51,743 nucleotides of DNA. Source: Chalciporus piperatus. Lineage: Eukaryota; Basidiomycota; Agaricomycetes; Boletales; Boletaceae. A program made the translations under genes and the position numbers. Every line of letters begins with the position of its first letter. Positions within the stretch are counted from its first letter, which is position 1. Under the pieces are notes generated by a model, which did not search any database, was not told where the DNA came from, and saw only the letters and a program-made list of their open reading frames with translations. The stretch is taken from NCBI GenBank assembly GCA_038093975.1, contig JBBPTG010000173.1, positions 1 through 51,743 on the forward strand, read 5' to 3'. Shown in pieces: positions 1 through 10,405 of the stretch.

Positions 1-366
1 ATCCCTTTTACATTCGTATGTTCTCCTATATGTCATTCACTTGTCTATTCCCTTTCGTGACATCTCTGTTTACCATTCACCCTTTCTATTCTTATCCATG
101 TCAAGTCCTTGACATTCCTTGATCCTTTTGCACCCGGAATCGGTCATTCCGGACCGGAATCACGTCGGATCGTTCCGAGCACATCTCCACCCATTTACTT
201 AAACTCCTCGTCTCACTTCCAGAGCGCCTCAGTCGTTTCCGCCTCTCTTAGGCATCGGCTGAGGTGAGTATTTACTTTCTTTACTTAGTTCCTTTACTTA
301 TTTGAGTCGTTTCCGCCTCTCTTAGGCATCGGCTGAGGCATCGGCTGAGTTCGTTTAGTTTTCACA
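1..366 (+). mobile_element. Putative 5' LTR of a Ty1/copia element (left end not seen)
   Basis: This non-coding stretch lies directly upstream of a primer-binding-site-like sequence and a copia gag gene, which is where the 5' LTR should be. It ends in TTTTCACA just before the site. It contains an exact 34-bp direct repeat. Its left boundary and the 3' LTR are not identifiable: the element is cut by the window edge on one side and by a minisatellite on the other. The LTR call is inferred from position. Confidence 0.5.
231..338 (+). repeat. 34-bp direct repeat pair inside the putative LTR
   Basis: Identical 34-bp copies lie at 231-264 and 305-338, and a partial third copy (CATCGGCTGAG) follows at once. 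Such repeats in an LTR U3/R region can act as promoter elements or RNA packaging signals. No function can be assigned from sequence alone. Confidence 0.8.
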
Positions 367-380
367 GGTTATGAGCCCTG
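367..380 (+). other. Half-tRNA-type primer binding site (tRNA-iMet)
   Basis: GGTTATGAGCCCTG is the exact reverse complement of the anticodon stem-loop of yeast-type initiator tRNA-Met (CAGGGCTCATAACC). Drosophila copia and yeast Ty5 prime reverse transcription from this internal part of tRNA-iMet rather than from the 3' CCA end. The position right after the putative LTR and 208 nt before the gag ATG supports the call. Confidence 0.75.
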
Positions 381-587
381 GCTAGCGCCCACTAGCAGCA
401 AACGGTCCTCTTGCCCAACGACTCCGAGTCCCTTGACTCTATCCATTTTCGCGCAATTTTCCCGCGCCCTTCCGGCCCGTTTCCGGACCGTTCTAGACAT
501 CCTCAGATCACTCCGACATAGGAACCATCTCCTGTCACCTGTCGATCAAACTGTCTTGTCACCTGTCATCTGTCACCTGTCATAATC

Positions 588-2120
588 ATGACATCGGATT
601 CTACCACCCGGACTTCCACAGTCCCTCGCTTGATGGGACCCAGAAACTTCACCACCTGGCGTCTTCGCATCACCGTCCTCCTCAGAAGCGAAAAGGTTCT
701 AGGCGTTGTACTAGGAACGGATCCGGATCCCTCGCTATCCGTAGTTTCCGGAACCTCTAGCACAGCCACTCCTGCAGTTGCTCCGTCCACTTCCGCATCC
801 GGAAACACTCCTACTCCTGCTACGACGACCACCCCTTCTACCACTGGTCCAACGGCAGAGGAGATCCGTAAGTGGAGGGAACGAGATGAGAAAGCGCACG
901 GAATCATCCAAACCCACCTGGATGACGTTATCCTGATGCAAACGGAGAACATCCTGACTGCTCAGGAACTCTGGGATAAACTCCTGGAGCTCTATGCAAC
1001 TCCTAGCGTTTCCGACGCTTTCCATTCATTCCGCAGTCTCTTCTCCACTGCCTGGAACGGCACCTCTGCCATCTCTGAGCACGTCGCTTCCATCCGGACC
1101 ATCCAACGCCAACTCCTCGGGATGCAATACACCATCGATCCACAACTCCTTGCCTTCACACTCCTCAACTCCCTTCCCAAAACTCCGAATTGGACCATGT
1201 TCACATCCTCCATCATCAACACCGTTGAGAAAGACAAACTCACGTTCGACACCATCGAACTTCGTGTTCTATCTGAGGAATCCCGTCTCAATCCGTCCGG
1301 AACTTCTGATTCCGCCCTCAAAGCGTCCGGAAGAGTTCCTGGAAACTCCTCCGCCTGGTGTGAGCACCATCAGTCCAATGGACATGACTCGTCCAACTGC
1401 TTTGCTTACAAGAAGTGGGTCGAGAGGCTTCGCGAAGGCGGAGGACCTGGACAGAAAGGAAAGGGAAAGGGAAAGGAAAGGGAAAAGGCTAATGCGACGG
1501 AAGAGCGTCCAGACCAAAGTTCCGGACCTCCGGAAAGTGCAAACGTAGCTAAGGAGAGTGTATCTGAGTCCCTAATCCAACGTGTTCACGCCTATCTGTC
1601 GTCTGAACCCAAGCTGGCTGACTTCTCACTCCTCATCGACTCTGGAGCAACATCCCACATGGTTCCGCACCGTTCCTGGTTCCGCACGTACCATCCACTC
1701 CATCCACCACGTCCCGTGTCATTCGGAGACAACTCCACCGTTTCCGCGATCGGAATTGGATCCGTTCCACTTCGCTCCACTGTCAAAGGGAAGATGTTTG
1801 AGGTCATCCTAAGCAATGTCCTTCTCATTCCAGACTTCCGGATTTCTCTCATCTCCGTCCATCGCCTGTCCAATGCTGGACTATCCACCCTCTTTCCTGC
1901 GAACTCCTCCATCTGCCACATCCGGAAGGGGCCTGTTCCCATCATCGTTGGAACACACAAGGAGGGTTTGTACCACGCGGAAGCCACTCCGATGCTCACT
2001 CCGGAGGCTGCGCATGCCACTGTGGATATCAACCTCCTCCATCGACGCATGGGACACATCTCCATCCCACGGATTCAGCACATCAGCAACACTGCAAAAA
2101 GTCTGAAGTTACTGGAATGA
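588..2120 (+). mobile_element. Ty1/copia Gag-Pol fragment (gag, zinc knuckle, protease, GAG-pre-integrase)
   Basis: A 510-residue open frame carries the N-terminal part of a Ty1/copia polyprotein. The first ~230 residues look like a UBN2-type Gag, with a PRLMGPRNFTTWR start. A zinc knuckle follows (CEHHQSNGHDSSNC, a C-x2-H-x4-GH-x4-C variant), then a Lys/Glu-rich linker. The aspartic protease motif LIDSGATSHMV is at about residues 350-360. Near the C-terminus is a GAG-pre-integrase motif, LLHRRMGHISIPRI. Integrase, reverse transcriptase and RNase H are absent. The frame stops at 2120, just as the sequence turns into a minisatellite, so this is a 3'-truncated and probably non-autonomous copy. 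The frame itself has no internal stop, so truncation may be recent, or the element may be a short Gag-PR derivative. Confidence 0.9.
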
Positions 2121-2592
2121 CTGGATCAGTTAAACCAGTACGCCAGTTGCTCAGTTGCCCAGTCATCCAGTCAGCCAGTCATTTCAGTAATCTCATTGGT
2201 TCATTAGCCCAGTCACTTCAGTAGTCTCAGTAGCCCAGTAGCCCAGTGTTCCAGTCATCCAGTTATCTCAGTAGCCTAGTAGCCCAGTGTCCCAGTCATG
2301 TAGTCATCTCAGCAGCCTAGTAGCCCAGTGCCCTAGTTATCCAGCAATCCAGTTGTCTCATTACTCCAGCCATCCAGTATTCCAGTATTCCAGTAATCTA
2401 GTCACTCAGTGGTCCAGTAATCCAGTAGTCTCAGTAGTCCAGTCACTCGGTGATCCAGTAGTAATCCTCCAGTCACTCCAGTCCACTGATGAGCACCCAG
2501 TAACCCAGTCACCAGTCGCTCCCGATCGCCTCGTGTCGATAATCCAGTCACCCAGTCGCAATTACTATCCAGTCACCCAGTAATCCATCCCA
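2118..2592. repeat. CAGT-rich degenerate minisatellite
   Basis: About 470 bp consist almost entirely of degenerate 8-10-nt units built around CCAGT (for example CCAGTCATC, CCAGTAATC, CAGTAGCC). All units keep the same strand orientation. It starts exactly where the copia open frame ends. The 98-aa open frame inside it is only repeat translation. Replication slippage after a break or insertion at the copia end is a plausible origin. Confidence 0.85.
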
Positions 2593-2738
2593 GTACTAGT
2601 TCACTATATCTTATGATTAATTCACACCTTATGACAGTTCAGAAAATGCGAAATATATTATGTCCTTTATTACATGTATTGTGGTACAATGGTTACAAGT
2701 TAATGAAGTGCCATGCACAACACGAGCAGCTATGTGCA

Positions 2739-3010
2739 GGGTGAGTAGGTGTGTTAGTCAACAAATAAACACGAACCTTTGAAGCCAGCGGGGCTGTTGA
2801 GCCCGCGCCGGCTTCGTTGTTTCTGAAGCGGGGTGGTGAGAAGTGGTGGTAGTGAGCCGAGCAGTGCAAGCGGCTGTTTGCGGGGTGAGCAGGTGGCTTA
2901 TCACTCACCTCGTGAAGCCGGCGGGGCTGTTGAGCCCACGCCGGCCGCGTTTTCGCGTTTTTGTCGTTTTCGTGTCGAGAGTGGTGTGGTAGGTGGTAGT
3001 GGGCCGACTG
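2739..3010. repeat. Imperfect ~144-bp tandem duplication
   Basis: Two adjacent diverged copies begin near 2739 and 2883. Both start with GGGTGAG(T/C)AGGTG and contain CGGGGCTGTTGAGCCC followed by a CGCCGGC-rich segment and a GGTGGTAGTG stretch. CGGGGCTGTTGAGCCC can form a small hairpin. The duplication lies immediately upstream of the BTA1-like fragment, and no reading frame is conserved between copies. Confidence 0.7.
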
Positions 3011-3055
3011 TCTTATTTCACACCGTATCAACCAACCAACTGACGCTCGTTTCAG

Positions 3056-3337
3056 ATCCCCAACTTCTACGCATTGCTGGATCGCATCGATTACGTTCTT
3101 TCCCCAGAGAATGGCTTGCTCGGTGTCGCCGATTTCTACACTTCAGGGAAACAGCCTTCGCTCCACGAGAAGGCGATCGGGGGTACCAGCAAGGAGTGTG
3201 GTTGGCTGAGCCGTTGGTTCTGGCAGATCTGGTTCGACTTTGACCACGTGTCCTTGTCGCCACACAGACGTGATTACCTGGTCGGGTGGGAGTGGGACAC
3301 CGATGGGTCCGATCCGGGCCAAGGAGGTGGCTCTTGA
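3056..3337 (+). pseudogene. Captured exon of a BTA1-like betaine lipid synthase, fused to another coding fragment
   Basis: After a good acceptor (CGTTTCAG) the frame reads IPNFYALLDRIDYVLSP, then DFYTSGKQPSLHEKAIGG, then KECGWLSRWFWQIWFDFDH. As far as I recall, this is highly conserved in the methyltransferase half of fungal betaine-lipid synthase BTA1, which makes DGTS membrane lipids. Similarity stops after SLSPHRRDYL. Homologues are far longer, and here a TGA follows 18 residues later. In the overlapping +1 frame from 3304, a second conserved-looking fragment (AKEVALELLANRDSLG, VVPAQTFASTAR) runs to a CGCGCGCG tract near 3400. Past that tract a shifted frame ends FDLGLAEETKEDNDIK then TAA. 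Two unrelated gene pieces thus appear joined. The first assignment is fairly strong. The second fragment I cannot name. Confidence 0.7.
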
Positions 3338-3469
3338 GTTGCTGGCCAATCGCGACAGCTTGGGCGTGGTGCCAGCTCAGACGTTCGCCTCGACCGCGCG
3401 CGCGCGCGAAGCGTGATTCGATCTTGGACTGGCCGAAGAAACAAAGGAGGATAATGACATCAAGTAAAT

Positions 3470-4000
3470 AGAAGATTCCCGTACATTTCACACCCTTGAT
3501 ACCCTAATAGCTACACGATCCAACCCATCGGCCCTCTTCTCTTTTCTCCTTGTCGCAATTCTTGTAAATGTATACTACTTTAGCGTATATAGTCGGGCAA
3601 TCGACTAGTGCATAATCGGTATTCCGTGGAGGAATCGGTCTATTCTCGAATCGCTGACAATAGAGTTGGAAGTTGGAACGCACAGCAGCTGGGCGACAGT
3701 ACCCCAGTCAGCTAGCCTGGAGAGCGTGATGAGACTGATCTGGCGAGCTCTGTCATATAACGGACTGTTTGCAGGGTGGTGAACGTACGAAAAAGGCATG
3801 CGCTGTATAACCCGGGGAATGTGTCAGACTCCCACTCGCGTCAAACTTCAATTGAGCCTGAGGTACGACCAACTGTCGCTTGTCCGGCTCATTGCTTGTC
3901 GCTTTTTTTCTGGTTCATCCAGCGCTACTCTCAACTTTTACTTGTCTGAATCATCCACGACGATACCAACAAACTTGTCCCTCGATCTAAAGTTAATTCG
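3470..4000. other. Intergenic region upstream of the Mo25 gene
   Basis: No supported gene. The last ~100 bases are pyrimidine-rich (CGCTTTTTTTCTGG, then CAACTTTTACTTGTC), typical of a fungal promoter or 5' leader next to the Mo25 start at 4001. Confidence 0.5.
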
Positions 4001-5328
4001 ATGAACTTCTTCAAGACCAAACCACGAACACCACCCGACCTCGTGCGAGGTCTCCGAGATGGCATCCCAAGGCTTGAGTCAGGCCCACCAGGTAGCGAGT
4101 CAAGGAGAAAGGTGGGCCAACTCCCGTCGTATCATTCATCCATACGACGTCAGTCGATCCCTTTCTCCAGGTGAGCGAGGAGGTGTCCAGAAACATCCAA
4201 GCCATCAAAGGTATCCTCTTCGGCGATGGTGGTACGTCCATCTCATCTCCCAAGTCTCAGTCCAACCCACGCACAGCGACAGAACCAGTCCCGGAATTGA
4301 TCGCACAACTCGCTCAGGAAACGTACTCGACAGACCTTCTCCTCATCCTCGTACAGAACATCGCTCGCTTCGACTTTGAGTCTCGGAAAGACGTCGTACA
4401 GATACTCAACAACTTGTTACGCAGACAGATCGGCGCTCGTTTACCGACCGTGGAGTATATCTGTGCGAGACATGAGGAGGTCATCTTTGCTGCGTTAGCT
4501 GGCTACGGCAACGAGGAGATCGCGCTCAACACGGGTATGATTCTACGGGAGATGCTAAGACATGAGCAACTTGCAAAGATTCTACTTTACTCTGAACAGT
4601 GAGCGCCCCATTATTCTCATCCTGGGGCACCGACCCAACTCACACGGTCAGATTCTACACGTTTCCTCGCTACATAGAGACAACCTCTTTCGGTGTCTCA
4701 TGCGATGCATTTGCTAACCTGAAAGAGACATTAACTCGACACAAGCCTATGGTTGCGGAATACCTCGATAAGAATTACGACAGAGTGGGCTTCCCGTTCC
4801 TTCCGCCTTACGGCCCATATGCTGACATCGAGCGCCCCTAGTTCTTTGCATCCTTCAACACTCTCATCCTCTCAACAAACTATGTCACGAAACGGCAATC
4901 TCTCAAGCTCCTCGGCGAAATACTGCTGGACCGAGCAAATTTCAACGTGATGACACGTTACATCGCTCAAGAAGCCAACCTCAAGATGATGATGAACATG
5001 CTCCGCGACAAGAGCAAGAACATCCAATTCGAAGCTTTTCATGTCTTCAAGGTTGGTTTCTTTTGGCTTTTCATACAAGGTGACCGATGTCTTCCACAAA
5101 GGTTTTCGTTGCCAATCCAAAGAAACCGCCTCAAATCGAAGCAATACTGCGAAGAAATAGGGAGAAATTGCTGACCTTCTTGAAGAATTTCCATAACGAT
5201 AAAGAAGACGAACAATTCAGCGTACGTATATTCCACCTGCTTCTCGATGGCAAACAGTGGTTGATGGGTTATCCCCGGTTTATTAGGACGAGAAACAATT
5301 CCTCATCGTCCAGATCCAGAATCTGTAG
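4001..5328 (+). CDS. Mo25/Hym1-like scaffold protein (six exons, 347 aa)
   Basis: Mo25 (CAB39, yeast Hym1) is an armadillo-like scaffold that binds and activates germinal-centre/STE20 kinases in the RAM/MOR polarity network. Exons are 4001-4111, 4171-4598, 4652-4784, 4842-5051, 5102-5221 and 5287-5328, and the phases close exactly. The start [20 protein letters not shown] matches the family. Other signatures are [81 protein letters not shown] and the C-terminal [13 protein letters not shown]. The length is close to that of animal and yeast homologues (about 340-400 aa), so the gene looks complete and functional. The next ~700 bp downstream show no further gene. Confidence 0.95.
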
Positions 5329-6044
5329 AACCATGCTGAGCTCGTGTTCTCCGTCTGGCTTCAATTTCCATCGCTTCCCTCGCGTACCTCCGCCTTCTTG
5401 TGCCTCGTCACCTCACATTGGGGCGTTCTCGTGCCCCCTCGATATTCTTATCTACCACTTTACACCTCATCAGGTCGCATACCGCAAGTCATCAGCTAGT
5501 CATCGCATAAAACACGATCGGTTGATCCATCGCATGTTGTATCATACCACTCGTACATATCGTAGACGCTGCTTGTACATATCTAGTTACAAGGGTATAT
5601 CGTACCATCATATTATCGTCACTCGCAATTCACGTGTACGCATGTTTGACGCATGTACTTGTTTCTCCCCGTCTTGTCCGAGTGTTTGCCAGGGTAGCGA
5701 CACACTCGGGCTAGAGCTTTTCAAATTGAAAGGTGAGTTGTTGTGACAAAGTTTGAAAGTTATCTCTGAGATCTGAGGACCCAAGTTTCGACAACTTGGC
5801 ATCTGATCATCATCGAATGCATCATGATGCGCTGTAGGACAAGAAGCCCAATAGACCACCCCTCAACTGGCGCCGTACGTCAGGTTTCCTTGGAGAATAG
5901 TGTGCATTACTACTGCATTACTACACAGCTTTCATGATGCAGGGTCAAGGCTCGAAAACCTGCTTTCAAGTTATGGCCTAAGCCCAAGCGTGCTCCTCCT
6001 AGACTCTACGTTTGCTCTTCCTTCCAAACTATCCTTGCCACTCC
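5329..6044. other. Intergenic region, Mo25 3' side / ULD gene promoter side
   Basis: No coding or RNA gene could be supported. Open frames here have no recognisable similarity. The region should hold the Mo25 3' UTR and the promoter of the gene starting at 6045. Confidence 0.5.
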
Positions 6045-7835
6045 ATGGTTCACGCATCTATAAGCACTATCTGCCATCTGGCCAAAGTGATTGCGGTTCG
6101 TATTAGGCATCGACGGCGTCCTGAACGGATGCCGGATGGACCAGCACAAGTAGGATTTAATCGGGTATCTTCCTGGGCTCGTGAGGCATCTGACCTGGCC
6201 CAGCTTGCCTTGCCTCTGGCCCAGGCAGCTGCTGGTGTCATACCCGTTGCTGGGGGTCCGCTGCAAGCCACTTTCCATTGTTTGCAACAAGTTCTGCAAA
6301 CCATTGATGTACGTCTGAGTTGAATCCCTCTAGGCCTCTTGTGACACAGAGTTTCACGTCCGTTTTACAGACGAGTATCTCCAACAAGTCGGATCTTGAG
6401 CAGCTGACAGCAAGAATATGCCTACTCGTCGAGGCCATATCGCAAACGCCAGATACATGGGATCCACATGAAGTGCGGTTGAGAGAGAAACTAAAAAGGT
6501 TAGTAGGTACTGCCGCTGCGTGTTGTGACCATCTGAGACCTCACACTATATTTCGTGTCGTGCACCAGCTCGCTGGAAGAAACTGCGCGGAACCTGGGAG
6601 GGTTGGGACAGCATAGGCGTTTCGCGTACAAATCAGTAACGCAAACACTTGCGAACTGCAACAGGGACGTGACCAATTATGTACTGGAATATTCAGTAAG
6701 GCCCTCACGACATCTTCGAACGATGGCTGTTATCTTATACAGGCTATGTCGCAAATGACCAGCCAAGAGAGGTCGGCTCGCTCAGCGGAAGCCATTACCG
6801 AAATGCATTCATTGTTCTTTCAAGCACGGGCCCCGACGAGCCCTACGGCCACACAAGTCATTGGGTATGTGATCCTCGTCGATGCAACCGATCGGGAACA
6901 TTGCGTTCCCCAAGAGTACTGCACTTCGTTCGAGGTATCCTGAATATAGCACTTTTGATGATGAAGCGCTGATTTCGGTTGCAGCAACTCCAAGCAATGC
7001 TTGTCGTCATTTTCAAACGTGATTTCCCCGGCTCAAGCGTCCAGAGGCGTTATCTCGAAGCAGGTCAATATGACCTTTGCATCGATGATGGAAGACGTGT
7101 TACAGAGGTGACCGATACTCCACACGGATGGCGAAACTTCGATCCCGGCACAAAGGTATGCATGAGGGTTATATTTCAGCAGAAGCAACATTCCTTTGAG
7201 GTCTATGAATGTCAACTTTGTGGAGCACCGAACAAAGTCGAGTGTTGTCAAAGCGTTTCTGGACTATCCGGCTGGGTCACCGAGGGCTCTGTCATGTGGT
7301 ACGTCTACTCCTTATACTTGTCAGTACGGTGCTCATCCCCAACAGCGGGACGTGCGGAGGTCGGTTTCAAGTGTCGCTTAAGGAGCAACAGGCTGCAGAC
7401 CCTCACGCGATAGATACTGGGACCAAGATTGACAACCAAACACGAGCATGCATCCGTAATTACCGTATCGATATACTCGTACGTCCGTCTTGTTAGTTCA
7501 GACCCAAATACAGATGGTCAACTAATCCCCCCATTTACGCATCACAGTGTTGTGATTCATTATTGCTGCAGCTTCGTACTCTACTAGCGCAACGGGACAC
7601 CCACGAATGTTTCGCGTCTGATATTTGCCAATGGCAAACAGACGAAGGGGTGATCTGCGGAGAAACAATCAACTGCGCGACTGCTTCGGTTCATTTTGGA
7701 GCGCACGTCAGTGGTGTAGGCGGAAATACCCCTGTTCAATGCTCCTGGGTTGGTTGTGGTTCGTACATTTCTAGAAAAAAACTGCTTAGGCATGTCCGCG
7801 AGCGCCACTTGGGACATTCCAGGTTTTTGTCTTGA
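6045..7835 (+). CDS. Helical-bundle + ubiquitin-like (ULD-type) + C2H2-like zinc-finger protein (seven exons, 481 aa)
   Basis: I joined exons 6045-6308, 6371-6498, 6569-6695, 6743-6934, 6985-7298, 7346-7478 and 7548-7835, and the phases close to 481 codons plus stop. The N-terminal ~180 residues (LAQLALPLAQAAAGVIPVAG, LEETARNLGGLG) resemble the helical domain found in front of basidiomycete NLR-like and kinase proteins. The middle part (VILVDATDREHCVPQEYCTS, RYLEAGQYDLCIDD, GTKVCMRVIF) matches the fungal ubiquitin-like domain I know as ULD. The C-terminus has a Cys/His-rich module (CQWQTDEGVICGE, then CSWVGCGSYISRKKLLRHV with RERHLGH) of C2H2 type. No NACHT or kinase domain follows. The function is unknown: an adaptor or regulator in a fungal innate-response-like pathway is inference. 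The first ATG in frame (6045) is used, but a later ATG at 6126 is possible. Confidence 0.75.
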
Positions 7836-8188
7836 TGAAGACTGGTGAAATATTCTCAAGGATTTCGTATGGAGGACTGTACACATGTATGGGATGCCTG
7901 TGCAAAATGGAAACACAATGTGTATTACACGACCGTCTGACAAGTGATGCTATGAGAGGAGATGAACATCGTTTCAACTTACTTGGTGGCTCTGAAGTAC
8001 AAGGGTCGTGGAACTGACTAACGAGGACAACATACAGAACTTGAGAAAAAAAAGCTATGAAAGGGTGGTACAGTCCAACAATTCTACGGAAAGAATAATA
8101 CAGGGCAAGGTGAACAAATTACACAACCCCCGGTACACCGCGGCGCAATTTGATTGTGACTTGGTCGGGCCAGCGAAACCAAGCCTCA
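7836..8188. other. Short convergent intergenic region
   Basis: This is the space between the 3' ends of two convergent genes (ULD protein on +, F-box protein on -). I see no gene or clear structure, and it is probably 3' UTR sequence on both sides. Confidence 0.5.
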
Positions 8189-9735
8189 TCAAGCTGAGGA
8201 GTGATCCACTGCAAACCTCATTACCTGCCATGTCTTTTCACCCAACGAGAACGATGTAAGGAGGGGTGATGTTAAACCAAAAATCATGACCACTCGTGAG
8301 AAATCATCGACCAACGAGTTCCCGAGAGCCAAGGTGTTCAATGCAATAACATTGTTGTTCCTTTTGCACGCATCAACATCTATCCAGGCCGTGTCCCTGA
8401 TGTCCATGACGATGGAAAGATCGCGAAGACGTGGACAGCTCTTAATGAGGGAGAAGAATCCGTGGAAAGTGGGAATGATACAAGCTGCACCTTCTTCAGC
8501 CTCGTCTAGTGGTACAGATTTGTTGAAATGTAATTCCTCGAGGAGCGGCCATGCGGACCCGAGCTCTTTCAGACCGTCGTCATCGATGAATGTCGGGCAG
8601 AAACTGGCGAAATTCACAAAACGAAGACGGTTGAATGTGAAGAGCGGTCGCATCCAAGATACGTGTCTGGGACCGTTGGATTTCGGAGCTTCCAGAGAGA
8701 TTGCTTCGAGGGATCGGTGACAAAAGGTGCTTGCGATTGAACATGCCAGTCTTACGATTTCAGATCGCGTGAGCTCTTGGGACATGATACACCCCAAACA
8801 GGTTGGAGAGAGGTGTAGACAGTTCATCCACTCTGAGAGCTGAGCAACCCCGGCTGCAACGAGGGTTAGCTCGCTGAGGGAAGGAAAGGGTGTAGAAGGG
8901 AGATCAGCCTCTCGAAGACATTGGATAAAGTTTGGCTGAAGGGTTAAGAATAATGCAGTGAGGGATTTGAGGCGTGAGAGATGTTCATAGGCAGCAGTGT
9001 CTGTGCCATAGAATGACACAACTGTTAGGTGTGTCCAGCCACGGATAGCTTGGGAGAGACTTTGGTATAATGGCATGTCGGGGTTGTGGCGAGATTGTAG
9101 GATGTTGAGGGTAGACCCCGGGTCCTCGAGCTCGAGGACGACAGTGGTTGCATTGGGATATAAGGTACTTAGGGAGGTAATGAACCCAAGGGCGGTATAG
9201 TCACTGGTGTAGCAAGGAACGTCTAAACGGACGCTGATCACAGCTGGTCCATTCACCCAGTGAAAGATGGGGATGATCCAACTCCAAAGCGGGAGGGAAG
9301 AGCGAACCTCCTTGAGCTTGGGAAACATAGGCAAAAGAGCCTCAGGGGACGAGATATGTTGCATAAGGGAGGATTGAGGGTAGAATGAAACTAAAGAGTC
9401 GAGTTCGAGGAGGATGGACGTCACGCGAGAGGTGTACCGCTGAATTCGCTCCCAGTCTTCGACGCGCATAAGGCAATGAGAGGTCTGCAATGATCAGCTC
9501 AGCAGATAATCTAACGACGATGAGAGTTGGCTAGACATACCGTCGTCCCATCTGCATCCCACCCATCAGGAAATAATCTGAAGAGTGGCACCAACGAGTC
9601 GAGCTCCTTCCACAATGCGTTGCGTGAAAGCTCTTCGAAGGTCCAACAAGTTCGAATCAAACACGCCAGAGTTCGCTTTTCGGCAAAACTACAGATGTTT
9701 TCTAAAATTTCAGCCACTTGTAAGGCGTCGTGCAT
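8189..9735 (-). CDS. F-box/leucine-rich-repeat protein (two exons, 496 aa)
   Basis: F-box proteins are substrate receptors of SCF ubiquitin ligases and bind Skp1 through the F-box. Exons are 9541-9735 and 8189-9484, joined by a GTATGT donor and a TTGCAG acceptor. The N-terminus contains a typical Agaricomycete F-box: ALQVAEILENICSFAEKRTL, then IRTCWTFEELSRNALWKEL. The remaining ~430 residues show irregular leucine-rich repeats (for example FPSLSELTLVAAGV, FNRLRFVNFASFC, PLLEELHFNKSV, CPRLRDLSIVMDI) and probably form the substrate-binding surface. These genes are numerous and fast-evolving in mushrooms, so the target cannot be guessed. The ATG at 9735 is chosen because the F-box starts three residues later. 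Frame upstream of it is open but unlike the family. Confidence 0.88.
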
Positions 9736-9872
9736 GTCCAAAAAGTCAAGTCTTGCAGAAAGTTTGAGAATTGGAATTCCTCTGGGGTAACTTCGTGGCG
9801 GCGTGCTCCAAACAGGCCTGTGCACATGCTCTTGGCCCAGCCAGTCACGGTGATGTGCAACAATCAGCCAGT

Positions 9873-10120
9873 ACAGTGAAGTGGTCCAGCAACATCGTGA
9901 TGGGATTCGTCTGGTGGTCGCACCGTATCGACAGAGCACTCAGCAGAACGACTGTCTTCTACTCATCGAGAGTCTGGGTTTGGGAGACTAGTCGCACCGC
10001 CTAGTGGAGGGTGAACGACTGTCTTCATCCCGACTCTTGGGTGTGTCTAGGAGAGACTAGTCGCACCGCGGGGACGGCTACAGCCTCATATTCGCTCCAT
10101 TCGAGTTGATTCAACTGACC
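9873..10120 (+). repeat. Dispersed repeat copy R1, interrupted by a tandem ~65-bp repeat
   Basis: AAGTGGTCCAGCAACATCGT and the following TGGGATTCGTCTGGTGGTCG match, at about 85-90%, segments at 31385-31510 (opposite strand) and 44283-44400 (same strand). The second half of the repeat (GACGGC, then GCTCCATTCGAGTTGATTC, AACTGACC) resumes at about 10065. Between the halves lie two tandem units, 9948-10003 and 10012-10068, sharing ACGACTGTCTTC and GAGACTAGTCGCACCGC. The unit edge GTCGCACCG equals the repeat's own sequence at the interruption point. No coding capacity is evident. Confidence 0.75.
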
Positions 10121-10405
10121 CTCTTCGCGGCCACGGCGTGTGAGCGCTTGAGCTCCAATTGGGTTGGGATAAAAGATCTTGGGACCCGGTGTTGACAAAG
10201 TGTGGACAAAAGATGCACCCCTGGTGCTAGTCGAGGATGTATAAGCTACAACGAGTGTTACAGTATCGAATTGCGAATAGATGCTATGCAAGTAGTATGC
10301 AAGTGTATAGTGTGTACGGGTAAACAGATCCAGGGTGTGCTTGAAAACGACTAATGATTGTCCACGGAGAAATGATCATGCGCATGCGAGCTCCAACGAC
10401 GCCAA

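Noticed and set aside
2118..2592. CRISPR-like array
   Set aside because: The units are short, degenerate and contiguous, with no unique spacers, and the host is a eukaryote. It is a minisatellite.
10025..10291. 88-codon minus-strand ORF between F-box and MFS genes
   Set aside because: It lies largely in the R1 repeat and tandem units and has no conserved features.
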